Below, in pieces: positions 7,385 to 15,171 of a stretch of DNA of 64,000 nt. The notes under the pieces were generated by a model that saw only the letters and a program-made list of their open reading frames with translations, was not told where the DNA came from and did not search any database. Every line of letters begins with the position of its first letter. The first letter of the stretch is position 1. The stretch is from an uncultured delta proteobacterium. Lineage in GTDB: Bacteria > Myxococcota_A > Polyangia > Polyangiales > Polyangiaceae. The position numbers and the translations under genes were made by a program. The stretch spans positions 1-64,000 of the forward strand of contig CAITIQ010000270.1 in assembly GCA_903892415.1 (NCBI GenBank). The letters run 5' to 3'.

Positions 7385-8131
7385 ATGAGACCGCTGTGCT
7401 GCGTCCTACTGCTTGCAAGTTGTGTATCGAACGCGACGGCCCAATCGCCCGCGAGCGACAGCGCGGTGCGTGCGGTGCGGGCTGTGACTGCGCGTGATGA
7501 GCTATTGCCTTGGGTGGCGTTCGACGGCAGCTCGGTGTGTTCCAACCATGTGGTTCGCCATCTCGAGGTCGTACGCGTGGCCGATGGAACCACCGCTTGG
7601 TCGAATCAGCGGTGGGGACAGTTGCTTGGCGAGCTAGCGAACGGTGACCTCGTCGTCACGAACCTGGATACCGAAGGGCGGCGCAAGCTCGAGGTTGCAG
7701 TGCTTGCGCGCGCGGACGGCGCTGTGCGTTGGTCTTGCAGCGCCAACGTGCCTGCGGCGACGGAGAGCGCGAGCTGGACGCTGACCGAGTCCGGCGCGAC
7801 GGGGCAGCTGATTGCGCAGTATTCGCAAGGAGGAGCTGCGCATCCACCTCCGCCGCAGCTCGATGCGCTCGAGCTCGAACTGACCGAAGCAGGTTGCGAG
7901 CTCCACCCGCAGCCTGGCTCGGGTCTGGCGCCCGTTGCGATCGACGGGCCGCTTCCCCGGGAGTGGACGTCGCGCGACGTCGCACTGCGGCTTGAGCCGC
8001 CCGTTCCCGGTGCGCCCAACGCAGGCCCGAGTTTTGGCCCGCCTGCGCATTTGGTCGCCACGCGCGCAGGTCAAACGCTGTGGAACCGCGAGATCCAAAC
8101 GCGGTCGCTGGCGCCGTGTTTGGCGCCCTAG
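7385..8131 (+). CDS. Putative lipoprotein, function unknown
   Basis: 248 residues starting at ATG 7385, which lies just beyond the upstream terminator; an in-frame GTG at 7310 falls inside that terminator and is rejected. The N-terminus MRPLCCVLLLASCVSNA is a short lipoprotein signal with lipobox LLASC. The body is beta-rich and repetitive, with paired phrases such as LEVVRVADGTTAWSNQRW and LEVAVLARADGAVRWSC, which look like two repeats of a beta-propeller or quinoprotein-like blade. An Ala/Pro-rich stretch (GGAAHPPPPQL) divides the halves. No catalytic motif is seen. The next gene starts 22 bp downstream on the same strand. Confidence 0.65.
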   Translation: MRPLCCVLLLASCVSNATAQSPASDSAVRAVRAVTARDELLPWVAFDGSSVCSNHVVRHLEVVRVADGTTAWSNQRWGQLLGELANGDLVVTNLDTEGRRKLEVAVLARADGAVRWSCSANVPAATESASWTLTESGATGQLIAQYSQGGAAHPPPPQLDALELELTEAGCELHPQPGSGLAPVAIDGPLPREWTSRDVALRLEPPVPGAPNAGPSFGPPAHLVATRAGQTLWNREIQTRSLAPCLAP

Positions 8132-8153
8132 CTGCTAACCTGCAGTCCTCAAC

Positions 8154-8822
8154 GTGAGTAACGAGAAGAAACAACGTGCCCTTCGCCCGCGAGACCTCGT
8201 GCTCGACAACCACGGTTGCGAGGCGATCCTGGTTGAGCGCGTACAGGCACCGTCGCCCAAATGGCTGGAGCGCCAATCCGATACGAGGTTACGTGCGTGC
8301 GGTCGTGCGCGCTGGTGGAGCGCACTGCCGCTTGCGGGGGGAGCCTGTTTAGCGCCAGAACGCTATTCGACCCTGGTCCGCGAAGCCACAGTCGCCGACG
8401 TGCGTTGCGCAGCTGCCTGCGCGACGCCCGCAGGTGTTACGCTGCTATTGAAGCTGTTTCCTGAGATTGCGAAGGAGCCGTTCATCGTAGGGCGCACGCT
8501 GCTGGCGAAGTCGCCAACCCACGCGCTGCGGCATCGGCTGGGGAGACCTGGCCCGAGCGACGCACAGCTGCGACGCGCCGAGCTGACGTTGGTCGGTTTG
8601 GTCGAGTGCGCGGTCGCCCCCACAGCTCCGGGGGCTTTGGAGGCCGCTTTGCGTGAAGCGGTGATTGTGCTCAATAGCGTATTCGGGCCAGGTGAATCGT
8701 CGCTCCAACTCCGCACCGACGAGCGAGACCGACTGCTGGCCTTCCTTAGCGAGATAGCGGAGGTCGCTGGTCTCGAGCGGGCGGCCGCAGAACGCGCGAC
8801 AACCGAAGGCCGCACGTGGTAG
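8154..8822 (+). CDS. Hypothetical protein translationally coupled to a SUKH gene
   Basis: 222 residues from a GTG start. It is soluble and Ala/Arg/Leu-rich, without a signal peptide. The middle has a short aromatic segment RARWWSALPLAGGACLAPE, followed by an alternating hydrophobic/charged C-terminal helical region (RTDERDRLLAFLSEIAEVAG). I do not recognise the family. Its last seven bases overlap the start of the downstream SUKH-domain gene, implying translational coupling and a joint function. If the SUKH protein is an immunity factor, this could be its partner or a second protective protein, but nothing in the sequence shows a toxin active site. Confidence 0.6.
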   Translation: MSNEKKQRALRPRDLVLDNHGCEAILVERVQAPSPKWLERQSDTRLRACGRARWWSALPLAGGACLAPERYSTLVREATVADVRCAAACATPAGVTLLLKLFPEIAKEPFIVGRTLLAKSPTHALRHRLGRPGPSDAQLRRAELTLVGLVECAVAPTAPGALEAALREAVIVLNSVFGPGESSLQLRTDERDRLLAFLSEIAEVAGLERAAAERATTEGRTW

Positions 8823-9373
8823 CGGCGGCTCGAGGCTTGTTCGACGAGGCCTTGGCCGCGCTTCAGAAGGTTGGCTGGAGCGTTGCAACGGAGGAGCCTA
8901 CCTCTCCGCCGCTTACGTCCGCGCAACTTCGCCGCTACGCTGAAGCTCCGCCAGTGCTGCTTGAATGCCTCGCGACACTGACCGTTTGCCACAATCGCTC
9001 CAAGACCGCCTGGCTCTACACGCGTGCTGACTACGCACGAGAGGATGAACGCTCGATTCGTTGGGACGAGTGTGAGCGGCTGAGTCTCAGCAGCGCTGAA
9101 ACCAGTGAGGATGTCTTGCTGATTGGCTCCTTCTGGGATGCCCACCTGCCGTTCGCCATGGCGTGCCATAGCGACTACGAATACCTCGCGATCGACCTAC
9201 GCCCCGGAAACTCGTTCGGGGCGGTCGTTCACGGTCTCGGGCCCGAGTTCGAGTCAACGTCTGTTCTTTTTTCCAACTTTGAGAGCTTCCTGCACGGCCT
9301 GATCGACCAGGCGCGGCAGCCGCAGAAGCGTCAATCGTTATGGCCGTTCCTGGTTGGACCTGGGAAAGACTAA
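8816..9373 (+). CDS. SMI1/KNR4 (SUKH) domain protein
   Basis: 185 residues. The C-terminal half has the SUKH pattern: a cluster around LLIGSFWDAHLPFAMA, then DYEYLAIDLRPG, then VVHGLGPEFESTSVLFSNFE and a final helix FLHGLIDQAR. SUKH domains are the commonest immunity proteins of bacterial polymorphic toxin systems; others have unrelated regulatory roles. It starts with GTG at 8816, overlapping the stop of the preceding gene. No toxin or secretion gene is visible nearby, so it is either an orphan immunity gene or part of an unrecognised pair with its upstream neighbour. Confidence 0.65.
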   Translation: MVAAARGLFDEALAALQKVGWSVATEEPTSPPLTSAQLRRYAEAPPVLLECLATLTVCHNRSKTAWLYTRADYAREDERSIRWDECERLSLSSAETSEDVLLIGSFWDAHLPFAMACHSDYEYLAIDLRPGNSFGAVVHGLGPEFESTSVLFSNFESFLHGLIDQARQPQKRQSLWPFLVGPGKD

Positions 9374-9400
9374 TTAGTACGCGAAGGGCCGAGCAAAAAC

Positions 9401-9856
9401 GTGACTGAGATTCAAACCGCACGACTTACGGTGGCTGATGTTGGGCTAGCGAGGACGCTGTTCCATACGATAGCCAGTGTGTTTGAGACCGAGGTGGGCA
9501 GCCTGAGCGACGGCTACCTAACCCAGCTGCTTAGTCGGCCAAGTTTCTGGGCCGTGACGGCCACGGTCGACGGGCAGGTCGTAGGCGGGCTCACCGCGCA
9601 CACGCTCCCTTTGACCCGCGCCGAGCTGTCGGAGCTGTTTATCTTCGACATCGCGGTTGTCTCGGATTGGCAACGCAAGGGGGTGGGCCGCCTCTTGATG
9701 TCTACGGTCCGAGCTCAGGCGGCCGCAGCGGGTATCCTTGTTTCCTTCGTTCCAGCCGATAACGAGGATACCCACGCGCTCGACTTCTATCGAGCGATCG
9801 GCGGCGTGCCTGCTGCGGTTACGATCTTTACCTTCGGCGAAGGTGGCTCGGAATGA
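9401..9856 (+). CDS. GNAT N-acetyltransferase, AAC(3)-I-like
   Basis: 151 residues with a GNAT fold. The acetyl-CoA pyrophosphate-binding motif QRKGVG is at residues 91-96, preceded by the beta-4 strand ELFIFDIAVVSDW. Layout and phrases such as SRPSFWAVTATVDGQVVGGL, LSELFIFDIAV and a late ADNEDTHALDFYRAIG resemble aminoglycoside 3-N-acetyltransferases of type I more than generic GNATs. Environmental homologues often have unknown natural substrates, so resistance cannot be assumed. It starts with GTG at 9401, with a GAAGGG upstream. It is convergent with the RHH-SPFH pair, 14 bp away. Confidence 0.65.
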   Translation: MTEIQTARLTVADVGLARTLFHTIASVFETEVGSLSDGYLTQLLSRPSFWAVTATVDGQVVGGLTAHTLPLTRAELSELFIFDIAVVSDWQRKGVGRLLMSTVRAQAAAAGILVSFVPADNEDTHALDFYRAIGGVPAAVTIFTFGEGGSE

Positions 9857-9870
9857 CTCGGAACAGCGGA

Positions 9871-10086
9871 TCAGGTTTCGGTCGCGCGCTTGCGACGTGG
9901 TTTTGCGGCATCCTGCTGCTCTGAGCCGTCGCCGGCGCGCGGTAAGCGGCCGGCGTCTTTGAGGGCTCGCCGCAATACGAATTCAATTTGGCCATTCAGA
10001 CTGCGAAGCTCGTCCGACGCCCAGCGTTGCAGGGCGTCATGGAGCTCCGGCTCGATCCGGACCAAGAAGGCTTTGCGTTCCGCCAC
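9871..10086 (-). CDS. Arc/CopG-type ribbon-helix-helix DNA-binding protein
   Basis: 71 residues. The N-terminus MAERKAFLVRIEPELHDALQ gives the beta-strand and first helix of a ribbon-helix-helix fold, followed by SLNGQIEFVLRRAL as helix B. The C-terminal 20 residues are basic and disordered. It starts 5 bp after the SPFH gene stop, so the two are one operon. RHH proteins commonly bind palindromic operators; the 28-bp inverted repeat over the operon promoter (11046-11073) is the obvious candidate target. Confidence 0.8.
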   Translation of the reverse strand: MAERKAFLVRIEPELHDALQRWASDELRSLNGQIEFVLRRALKDAGRLPRAGDGSEQQDAAKPRRKRATET

Positions 10087-10091
10087 GTGAA

Positions 10092-11027
10092 CTACGCGTA
10101 GAGGGTACCGGCGTTGACGACGGGGCTAGCCGCGCGCTCGCTGCAAAGGACGACCAATAGATTCGACACCATGGCGGCTTTGCGCTCCTCATCAAGCTCC
10201 ACCACGTTGTTCTCCGCGAGGCGGGCCAACGCCATCTCCACCATACCGACAGCGCCGTCCACGATCTTTTGCCGAGCCGCGATGATGGCGCTCGCCTGCT
10301 GACGTTGCAGCATGGCCTGCGCGATCTCTTGCGCATAGGCCAGGTGGCTGATGCGCGCTTCAATGATTTCAACGCCTGCGAGACTGGCGCGTTCCATCAG
10401 CTCCCGACGCAGGTGATCCGCCACTTCCATGGAGGCACCGCGTAGCGAGAGCTTGGCCCCGTCATGCGGATCATAGGCGTAGCTCGTGGCCATATGGCGC
10501 AGCGCCGCCTCCGATTGGATATGCACGTACGCCCGGTGGTCATCCACCTGGAAAGAGGCCTTGGCTGTGTCAATCACGCGCCAAACGACAATGGCCGCGA
10601 TCTCGATTGGGTTGCCGTCCAGGTCATTGACCTTTAGCCGAGCTGACTCCATCGATACCGCGCGTACGCTGAGCCAACGCTTGGAGTAGAACGGCAGCGC
10701 CCAACGCAACCCTGACGTCCGCTCGGTACCAACGTAGGAACCAAACAGCTGCATGACGACGGCTTGGTTGGGATTGACGACATAGAAGCCGGTGAACGAG
10801 GCGAGGGCCAGCACCATCAGCAATGCAAACGCTGCCGGTACAACCCAAGCGGATGGCGTTAACTCAAGCCGTGGTGCCGTGAGCGCGAGGCCCACACCAC
10901 TGGCGACCACGGCGCCCAGCGTGATGACCAAGACGGGCCAGCCGCCAAAGGAGCTCACCGTGCGCTCCTCCGTTGCATTGCCCTGAAAATACGCGCCTTC
11001 ACGGCCCATAACTGCTTTCTGCGACAC
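10092..11027 (-). CDS. SPFH domain membrane protein
   Basis: About 311 residues. It has two N-terminal membrane segments (about 26-50 and 60-85), then an SPFH/Band 7 domain from about 90: [37 protein letters not shown], then [23 protein letters not shown]-terminal helical flotillin-like part follows ([20 protein letters not shown]). GTG 11027 is preferred over GTG 11036 because AGGAAGG lies nine bases ahead of it. The protein probably oligomerises at the cytoplasmic membrane. Pairing with a small RHH/Arc protein is a recurrent arrangement for this SPFH subgroup. A strong promoter lies 28-55 bp upstream. Confidence 0.85.
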   Translation of the reverse strand: MSQKAVMGREGAYFQGNATEERTVSSFGGWPVLVITLGAVVASGVGLALTAPRLELTPSAWVVPAAFALLMVLALASFTGFYVVNPNQAVVMQLFGSYVGTERTSGLRWALPFYSKRWLSVRAVSMESARLKVNDLDGNPIEIAAIVVWRVIDTAKASFQVDDHRAYVHIQSEAALRHMATSYAYDPHDGAKLSLRGASMEVADHLRRELMERASLAGVEIIEARISHLAYAQEIAQAMLQRQQASAIIAARQKIVDGAVGMVEMALARLAENNVVELDEERKAAMVSNLLVVLCSERAASPVVNAGTLYA

Positions 11028-11045
11028 CGAAACCACCCTTCCTGT

Positions 11046-11082
11046 GATTCCGAAATGATATCACTTTGGAATCGCTTGTCCA
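11046..11082 (-). promoter_or_regulatory. Promoter with overlapping palindromic operator for the SPFH-RHH operon
   Basis: On the minus strand a -35 TGGACA (11082-11077), a 16-base spacer and a -10 TATCAT (11060-11055) each match the sigma-70 consensus at five of six positions. An inverted repeat centred on GATATC covers 11046-11073: GATTCC and GGAATC at its ends, nine of eleven positions symmetrical in each arm. The operator overlaps the -10 and the spacer, so binding there should block transcription. The RHH protein of the same operon is the likely ligand (inference). Confidence 0.65.
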
Positions 11083-11199
11083 GGGGTGCTCCTGCCGATT
11101 TGGGAGAGCGGATGCACGATTCTCACGGGGTTGACTCTCGAGAGCCTTGAGCGCGAGCGCCGAGCGAGGCTAACGTTGGCCACGGAGGATGGCCTGACC

Positions 11200-11703
11200 A
11201 TGGAACGAAGAACGCTGGGTGACTACCTAAGCAACGATGAGCCGGCCGCCGCCTTGTGGGTCGACATGGTGAAGATCGTGCACCGCGACAGTCCCAATGA
11301 GGCGCATACCGAACGGCTGGGCCCCGCGTGCCAGACGCTGTTCTATGTAGGCTGCTTCCAAGGCGAGCTGATCAACGGCGGCGTCAGTCAATTCTTCAGC
11401 AACTCTGCGGGCAACTGTGCGTTGGAGACATTGGCGGCGCTCCGGCAGATTGGCGCCAAAATCTGTGTTGAGATCCTCGAGCAGGCGCTGGTCGTATTTC
11501 CCGAAGGGGCTCCGCCCAAGGACCGGCAAAAGCGCTGTGAACTGCTATTTGCTTTCGAGGAACGCGACCCGGAGTTGCTCGAGCAGCTCTCAAGGGTCTA
11601 CTACAAGCGGGTCGATGCGATGGACTCGGTGCCCGAGGAAGACCTAACCGCTTTGCAATTAGCGTTTATGCGGGCCCACGCTGCAGAGTTGGTTGAAACG
11701 TAG
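11200..11703 (+). CDS. DMP19 / DUF4375 family protein
   Basis: About 167 residues. The family signature is the central segment YVGCFQGELINGGVSQFFSN followed by SAGNCALETLAALRQIGA, the DMP19 core first described in a neisserial DNA-mimic protein and now seen in many predicted immunity and regulatory proteins. ATG 11200 has GGAGG 11 bases upstream; an earlier in-frame GTG at 11086 would add 38 less conserved residues. No signal peptide. It is divergent from the SPFH operon and stands alone. Function in this genome is unknown. Confidence 0.7.
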   Translation: MERRTLGDYLSNDEPAAALWVDMVKIVHRDSPNEAHTERLGPACQTLFYVGCFQGELINGGVSQFFSNSAGNCALETLAALRQIGAKICVEILEQALVVFPEGAPPKDRQKRCELLFAFEERDPELLEQLSRVYYKRVDAMDSVPEEDLTALQLAFMRAHAAELVET

Positions 11704-11709
11704 GCGCAC

Positions 11710-12906
11710 TCACAGGAAGCAAAGACCCTCGCCTCGATAGGTGGGTACGCGCTCGACGATGCGGCCCTCGCGCAGGAGCAGCACCTCGCGGAAGCGCTCC
11801 ATCACTTCACCGGCTTTGGCGTGACGAAAGAGCACTGGGCTGCCGAGCGTGATGCGGTTAGCGCTCTCGCCTTGCAGCGGCGTCTGCACTTCGCCCGCGC
11901 CTTCGGCGGCGGTCAGGTCGAGTCCGGCCGGCCATACCGGGCGAGGGAGTTTGTCCGGACCGTGTGCGCCGGAGGCAACGTAGCCGCCTCCAAGGCAGGT
12001 TATGAAGTTGGGGCCCGGGCGGCGCACGGCCTCCAGGGCGAAGAAGCACGAGGGCTCGAGCGAACGCACGAACGGGCTGGCAAATGCATCGAAGAGCAGC
12101 GGCTTGTACAGGCCGGAGCCAGCGCTTACCTCGGTAACGCCGGTCTGCGTGGTGGTCAGGTCCAGCGACCCGGTCCCGCCGCCATTGACGAAGGCGAGCG
12201 CGAAGCCCCGTGCACGCAGTTCGGCGACGATCGCGCTGCGACGCTGGGCGAGCTCGCGCATCGAGGCTGCCCGTACCGCGCGCTTGGTCAGACGCAGCGG
12301 AGCCGCATCAAACGGGCTGTCATCGCCGAGGCCTGCGACCTGAGCCTCGTAGCCCATGACGCCGTGGACCACGAGGCCGAGGTCGCGGGCACGCTCCGCT
12401 AATGCGATAACGTCCTGCGGCGTGCGCAGCGGCGAGCGTCGCACGCCCAGGTGAAGGCCTAGCGCGCGCAGGCTCATATCAATGCAGAGCACCACGCGTA
12501 GGGCGAGGCCCCGGGCTTTACCCAGCGCCGCAAGCTGATTGACCGCCTCGTCAGAGTCGACAGCCAAACTAACAATCACTCCGCGCTCGGTTAGCTCGGC
12601 GAGCTGTGCAAAGGCGCTGGGCTGGAGGGTGGGATAGGCGACGAACAGATCGTCGAGCCCGCCTTGCGCCAGGGCAGCGGCCTCCGTCATGCTGAAGGCC
12701 ATCAAGCCGCGCGCGCCCTTCCCTTTATGGGCTCGCTCGATCAGCGCCCGCACCCGGATCGATTTCGTGGCGAAGCGCAGCGTGAGCCCGTGGCTGCGAG
12801 CCATGGCGAGGTGCCGCTCGAGGTTGCGGTCGAAGGCCTCGAGGTCAACGGCGACCGCCGGCAGCGCAACACCTTCGAGGGCCCGAACGATGTGGTCGAG
12901 GTTCAC
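11710..12906 (-). CDS. Alanine-racemase-fold PLP enzyme (amino acid deaminase/aldolase)
   Basis: 398 residues, fold-type III PLP enzyme. The N-terminal barrel begins TPAVAVDL-like (VALPAVAVDLEAFDRNLERH) and contains the Schiff-base lysine in RFATKSIRV at residue 48. A later FVNGGGTGSL loop should bind the PLP phosphate. The C-terminal beta domain carries SPVLFRHAKAGEVMERF, resembling the D-threonine aldolase/D-serine dehydratase branch, where His and Asp/Cys bind a divalent metal; here His is followed by Ala-Lys, so the metal site is uncertain. Likely acts on a D- or beta-hydroxy-amino acid. Start GTG at 12906. Single gene. Confidence 0.8.
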   Translation of the reverse strand: MNLDHIVRALEGVALPAVAVDLEAFDRNLERHLAMARSHGLTLRFATKSIRVRALIERAHKGKGARGLMAFSMTEAAALAQGGLDDLFVAYPTLQPSAFAQLAELTERGVIVSLAVDSDEAVNQLAALGKARGLALRVVLCIDMSLRALGLHLGVRRSPLRTPQDVIALAERARDLGLVVHGVMGYEAQVAGLGDDSPFDAAPLRLTKRAVRAASMRELAQRRSAIVAELRARGFALAFVNGGGTGSLDLTTTQTGVTEVSAGSGLYKPLLFDAFASPFVRSLEPSCFFALEAVRRPGPNFITCLGGGYVASGAHGPDKLPRPVWPAGLDLTAAEGAGEVQTPLQGESANRITLGSPVLFRHAKAGEVMERFREVLLLREGRIVERVPTYRGEGLCFL

Positions 12907-13011
12907 TCGCGTAGGGTAGCGGCTTCGCTGGGGGATGAGCGCTCTTATGCGTTGGAAGGGCGAGCGGCCGCTGCGCTGGTGACCCGCGCCGCGGACCGGT
13001 CGCGGCTTCTG

Positions 13012-13503
13012 TTATTGATCAACCGTGAACACGATGGCGCGCTCTCGTTGGGCGGCCTTTTGATAGAGGTCGCGCACGGTCTCGAACCAGGTCCAGGTGT
13101 AATCACGGTCTTCATCGCCATACTCCGGCGCGTAGTCGCGCGGGACGACCGAGCGGTATTGCTCATTGAACCAGGGCCGATCAATGTCCATTAGCGCCGC
13201 GGCTACCTCTTTGACCTTCTCCGTAGGGACGAGGCTTACGATGTAGTCGTCCCCCTCATGCAATTGCGTTGGGCCGAGCACACAGTGCCGCAGGGGCTCG
13301 GAGCCGCCGCCAAACTCCAGGCTGCCGTCGGTCAGCAAGCGGTGCAGCGCATCCCACGCCTTGTCGCATTCTGCGAGGTTATCTGTGTCCCACGCAGACT
13401 CGAACTCGTCCACTCGAGCAAGCACTTCATCATCGTCCCCGGCCGCCTCGAGTGCCTCTGCCTGTTCAGCCGTGATTGCAAAGAACACCCCGCGACACCC
13501 CAT
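13012..13503 (-). CDS. DUF1877 (YfbM-like) family protein
   Basis: 163 residues beginning MGCRGVFFAITAEQAEAL, the usual N-terminus of the DUF1877/YfbM family. It continues with a central WDALHRLLTDGSL phrase, the Gly-rich GGGSEPLRHCVLGPTQL and a C-terminal DYTWTWFETVRDLYQKAAQR helix. ATG 13503 has GGAGG five bases upstream; the frame is open far beyond this, but that part overlaps the VWA gene on the other strand and is not coding. Biochemical role unknown. It is divergent from the VWA-FHA gene 111 bp away. Confidence 0.8.
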   Translation of the reverse strand: MGCRGVFFAITAEQAEALEAAGDDDEVLARVDEFESAWDTDNLAECDKAWDALHRLLTDGSLEFGGGSEPLRHCVLGPTQLHEGDDYIVSLVPTEKVKEVAAALMDIDRPWFNEQYRSVVPRDYAPEYGDEDRDYTWTWFETVRDLYQKAAQRERAIVFTVDQ

Positions 13504-13614
13504 GCCGACCTCCGAGGTGGGAGACGGTAGTGCCCGGGAAGGTGAATAGCAATGCAAGCGCGGACCTTTCGAATGGCCCCTAGCTTCAGCTCGGCTTCGC
13601 GCTAGCTTGAAGGA

Positions 13615-15168
13615 ATGGACGCCCCCTTCGTTGTCGCGTTGGCGAGTGAACATCGCAATGTAGAGCCAGGCGTGCAAACGCTCTGGGTATCCCTCGCGGT
13701 GAAGGCGCGGGGCGCTGCACTCGAGGCCACTCGAGCGCCTTTGGCGGTGGCGCTGGTGGTGGATTGCTCCGGCTCGATGCAAGGCTCTCCGCTCGAGCAT
13801 GTGTTGTCGAGCACCTTGATGTTGGCTGAACTCCTGAACGAGCAGGACCAGCTTGCGGTGATCACCTTCTCTTCGCAAGCAGAGCTGCTCAGCGGTCTCT
13901 TGCCCGTGAGTGCGGACGCTCGTGCCCGGCTGCGCACTCTGTTGCAATCGGTGGAGGCTCGGGGAAACACCAATCTGCAATCAGGGATGGGAGTAGCTGC
14001 GGCCGTGCTGAAAGAGGCGCCGGAGGGGTTACGCCGGGTGATGGTGGTGATGAGTGACGGTCAGCCCAATGTGGGATTGACCTCGGCCGAGCATCTCGCC
14101 GACTACACCCGGACCCTCGGCCTCGGCGTATCCACCTTGGGCTTTGGCCTGCATCACGACGAGAACGTATTGGATGCGATCGCGACGGCCGGTTCGGGCC
14201 GCTATGCCTATATCCCGGACCCGGCCAGCGCTCGGGTCGAGGTTGCGCGTGCGGCGCTGGCTCACGGTGGCGTGGTCGCGGACAAGCTGCAGCTCTCGCT
14301 CAAGCTCGAGCCAGGCGTGGAGGTGGTGCAGGTGCTGCCGAACGCGGCGTTGAAGGTGGGAGCAGGCGGCCTCTCCTTCAATTTGGGGGACGTTTTCGTC
14401 GATCAGGAGCGGCCGTTTGCGCTCGAACTTGCGCTGAAGCTGGAGGCCGAGAACGGCGGCCGCCTGCTTTCGGTCGTCGTCAGCGGGCGTGGACGCAATG
14501 GCGATCGCAGCAGCGCCACCGCCGAGCTGAGCGTGGACGTGCGAACCGGCGCGCGGGTGGTGGACAGCGCGGCGCAACAAGCGATCATCCTGGTGCAGGC
14601 CGATTTCGCGCGGGTGCGAGCCCGCGCCGAGGCGGACCGCGGTTCGATGCCGGGCGCCGCGGCGCTGCTGCGAGCGGTGCTGGTGCGCGTCGAGGGGCTG
14701 GCTGGCTTCGTCGCTGACGATGGCTCTCCGCTGGCCGAGCTGCGTGAACAGCTGATCGATGAGATCGCCAACTATGAGCGTCGCTCGAGCGATCTGGAGC
14801 GAACGCATCAACGCAAAGCCTCTGTGCAATTCAAAGGAGCGACGCAGGTCTCCTCGGCGACGGGCATGAACGCTAGGCCGTTGGGCGCGGCGCTCGTCGG
14901 GCTCGGTGGCATCAGTCAGGGGCTGCGCTTCGAATTGCGGGGCGAGGGCGTGATTGGGCGCTCCAGCCTCTGTGATGCGCCGGTGAAGCACAGCTCGCTC
15001 AGTCGCGCGCATGCTCGCATCCGCTTCATCAACGGGGCCTACGTACTCGAGGACCTCGGCTCGACCAACGGCACTCAGGTGAACGGTGCCGCGGTTACCT
15101 CGAGCCAGCTCCGCTTCGGCGACCTCGTGAACTTCGGCGACGCGAGCTTCCGCTTCGAGCGGTGCTGA
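13615..15168 (+). CDS. von Willebrand A - FHA domain protein
   Basis: 517 residues. A VWA domain (about 42-220) has an intact MIDAS metal site D50-x-S52-x-S54 and the later VMVVMSDGQPN strand. A beta-rich middle (about 225-330) and a helical linker follow. A C-terminal FHA domain (about 420-515) shows GRSSLCDAPVKHSSLSRAHA and LEDLGSTNGTQVNG, with the Arg, Ser and Asn expected for phosphothreonine binding. It should link metal-dependent protein binding to Thr-kinase signalling; a Ser/Thr kinase gene lies 6.5 kb downstream. No signal peptide, so cytoplasmic. It is convergent with miaB, the two stops being 3 bp apart. Confidence 0.9.
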   Translation: MDAPFVVALASEHRNVEPGVQTLWVSLAVKARGAALEATRAPLAVALVVDCSGSMQGSPLEHVLSSTLMLAELLNEQDQLAVITFSSQAELLSGLLPVSADARARLRTLLQSVEARGNTNLQSGMGVAAAVLKEAPEGLRRVMVVMSDGQPNVGLTSAEHLADYTRTLGLGVSTLGFGLHHDENVLDAIATAGSGRYAYIPDPASARVEVARAALAHGGVVADKLQLSLKLEPGVEVVQVLPNAALKVGAGGLSFNLGDVFVDQERPFALELALKLEAENGGRLLSVVVSGRGRNGDRSSATAELSVDVRTGARVVDSAAQQAIILVQADFARVRARAEADRGSMPGAAALLRAVLVRVEGLAGFVADDGSPLAELREQLIDEIANYERRSSDLERTHQRKASVQFKGATQVSSATGMNARPLGAALVGLGGISQGLRFELRGEGVIGRSSLCDAPVKHSSLSRAHARIRFINGAYVLEDLGSTNGTQVNGAAVTSSQLRFGDLVNFGDASFRFERC

Positions 15169-15171
15169 AGC

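Noticed and set aside
9852..9860. Third copy of AATGACTCG, the outer arm of the palindromic element
   Set aside because: Neither the central GGGGCCTTCGGCC block nor the closing arm follows; chance match at a stop codon.
13504..13980. Upstream extension of the DUF1877 frame
   Set aside because: It overlaps the VWA-FHA gene on the opposite strand; the family N-terminus and GGAGG mark the start at 13503.
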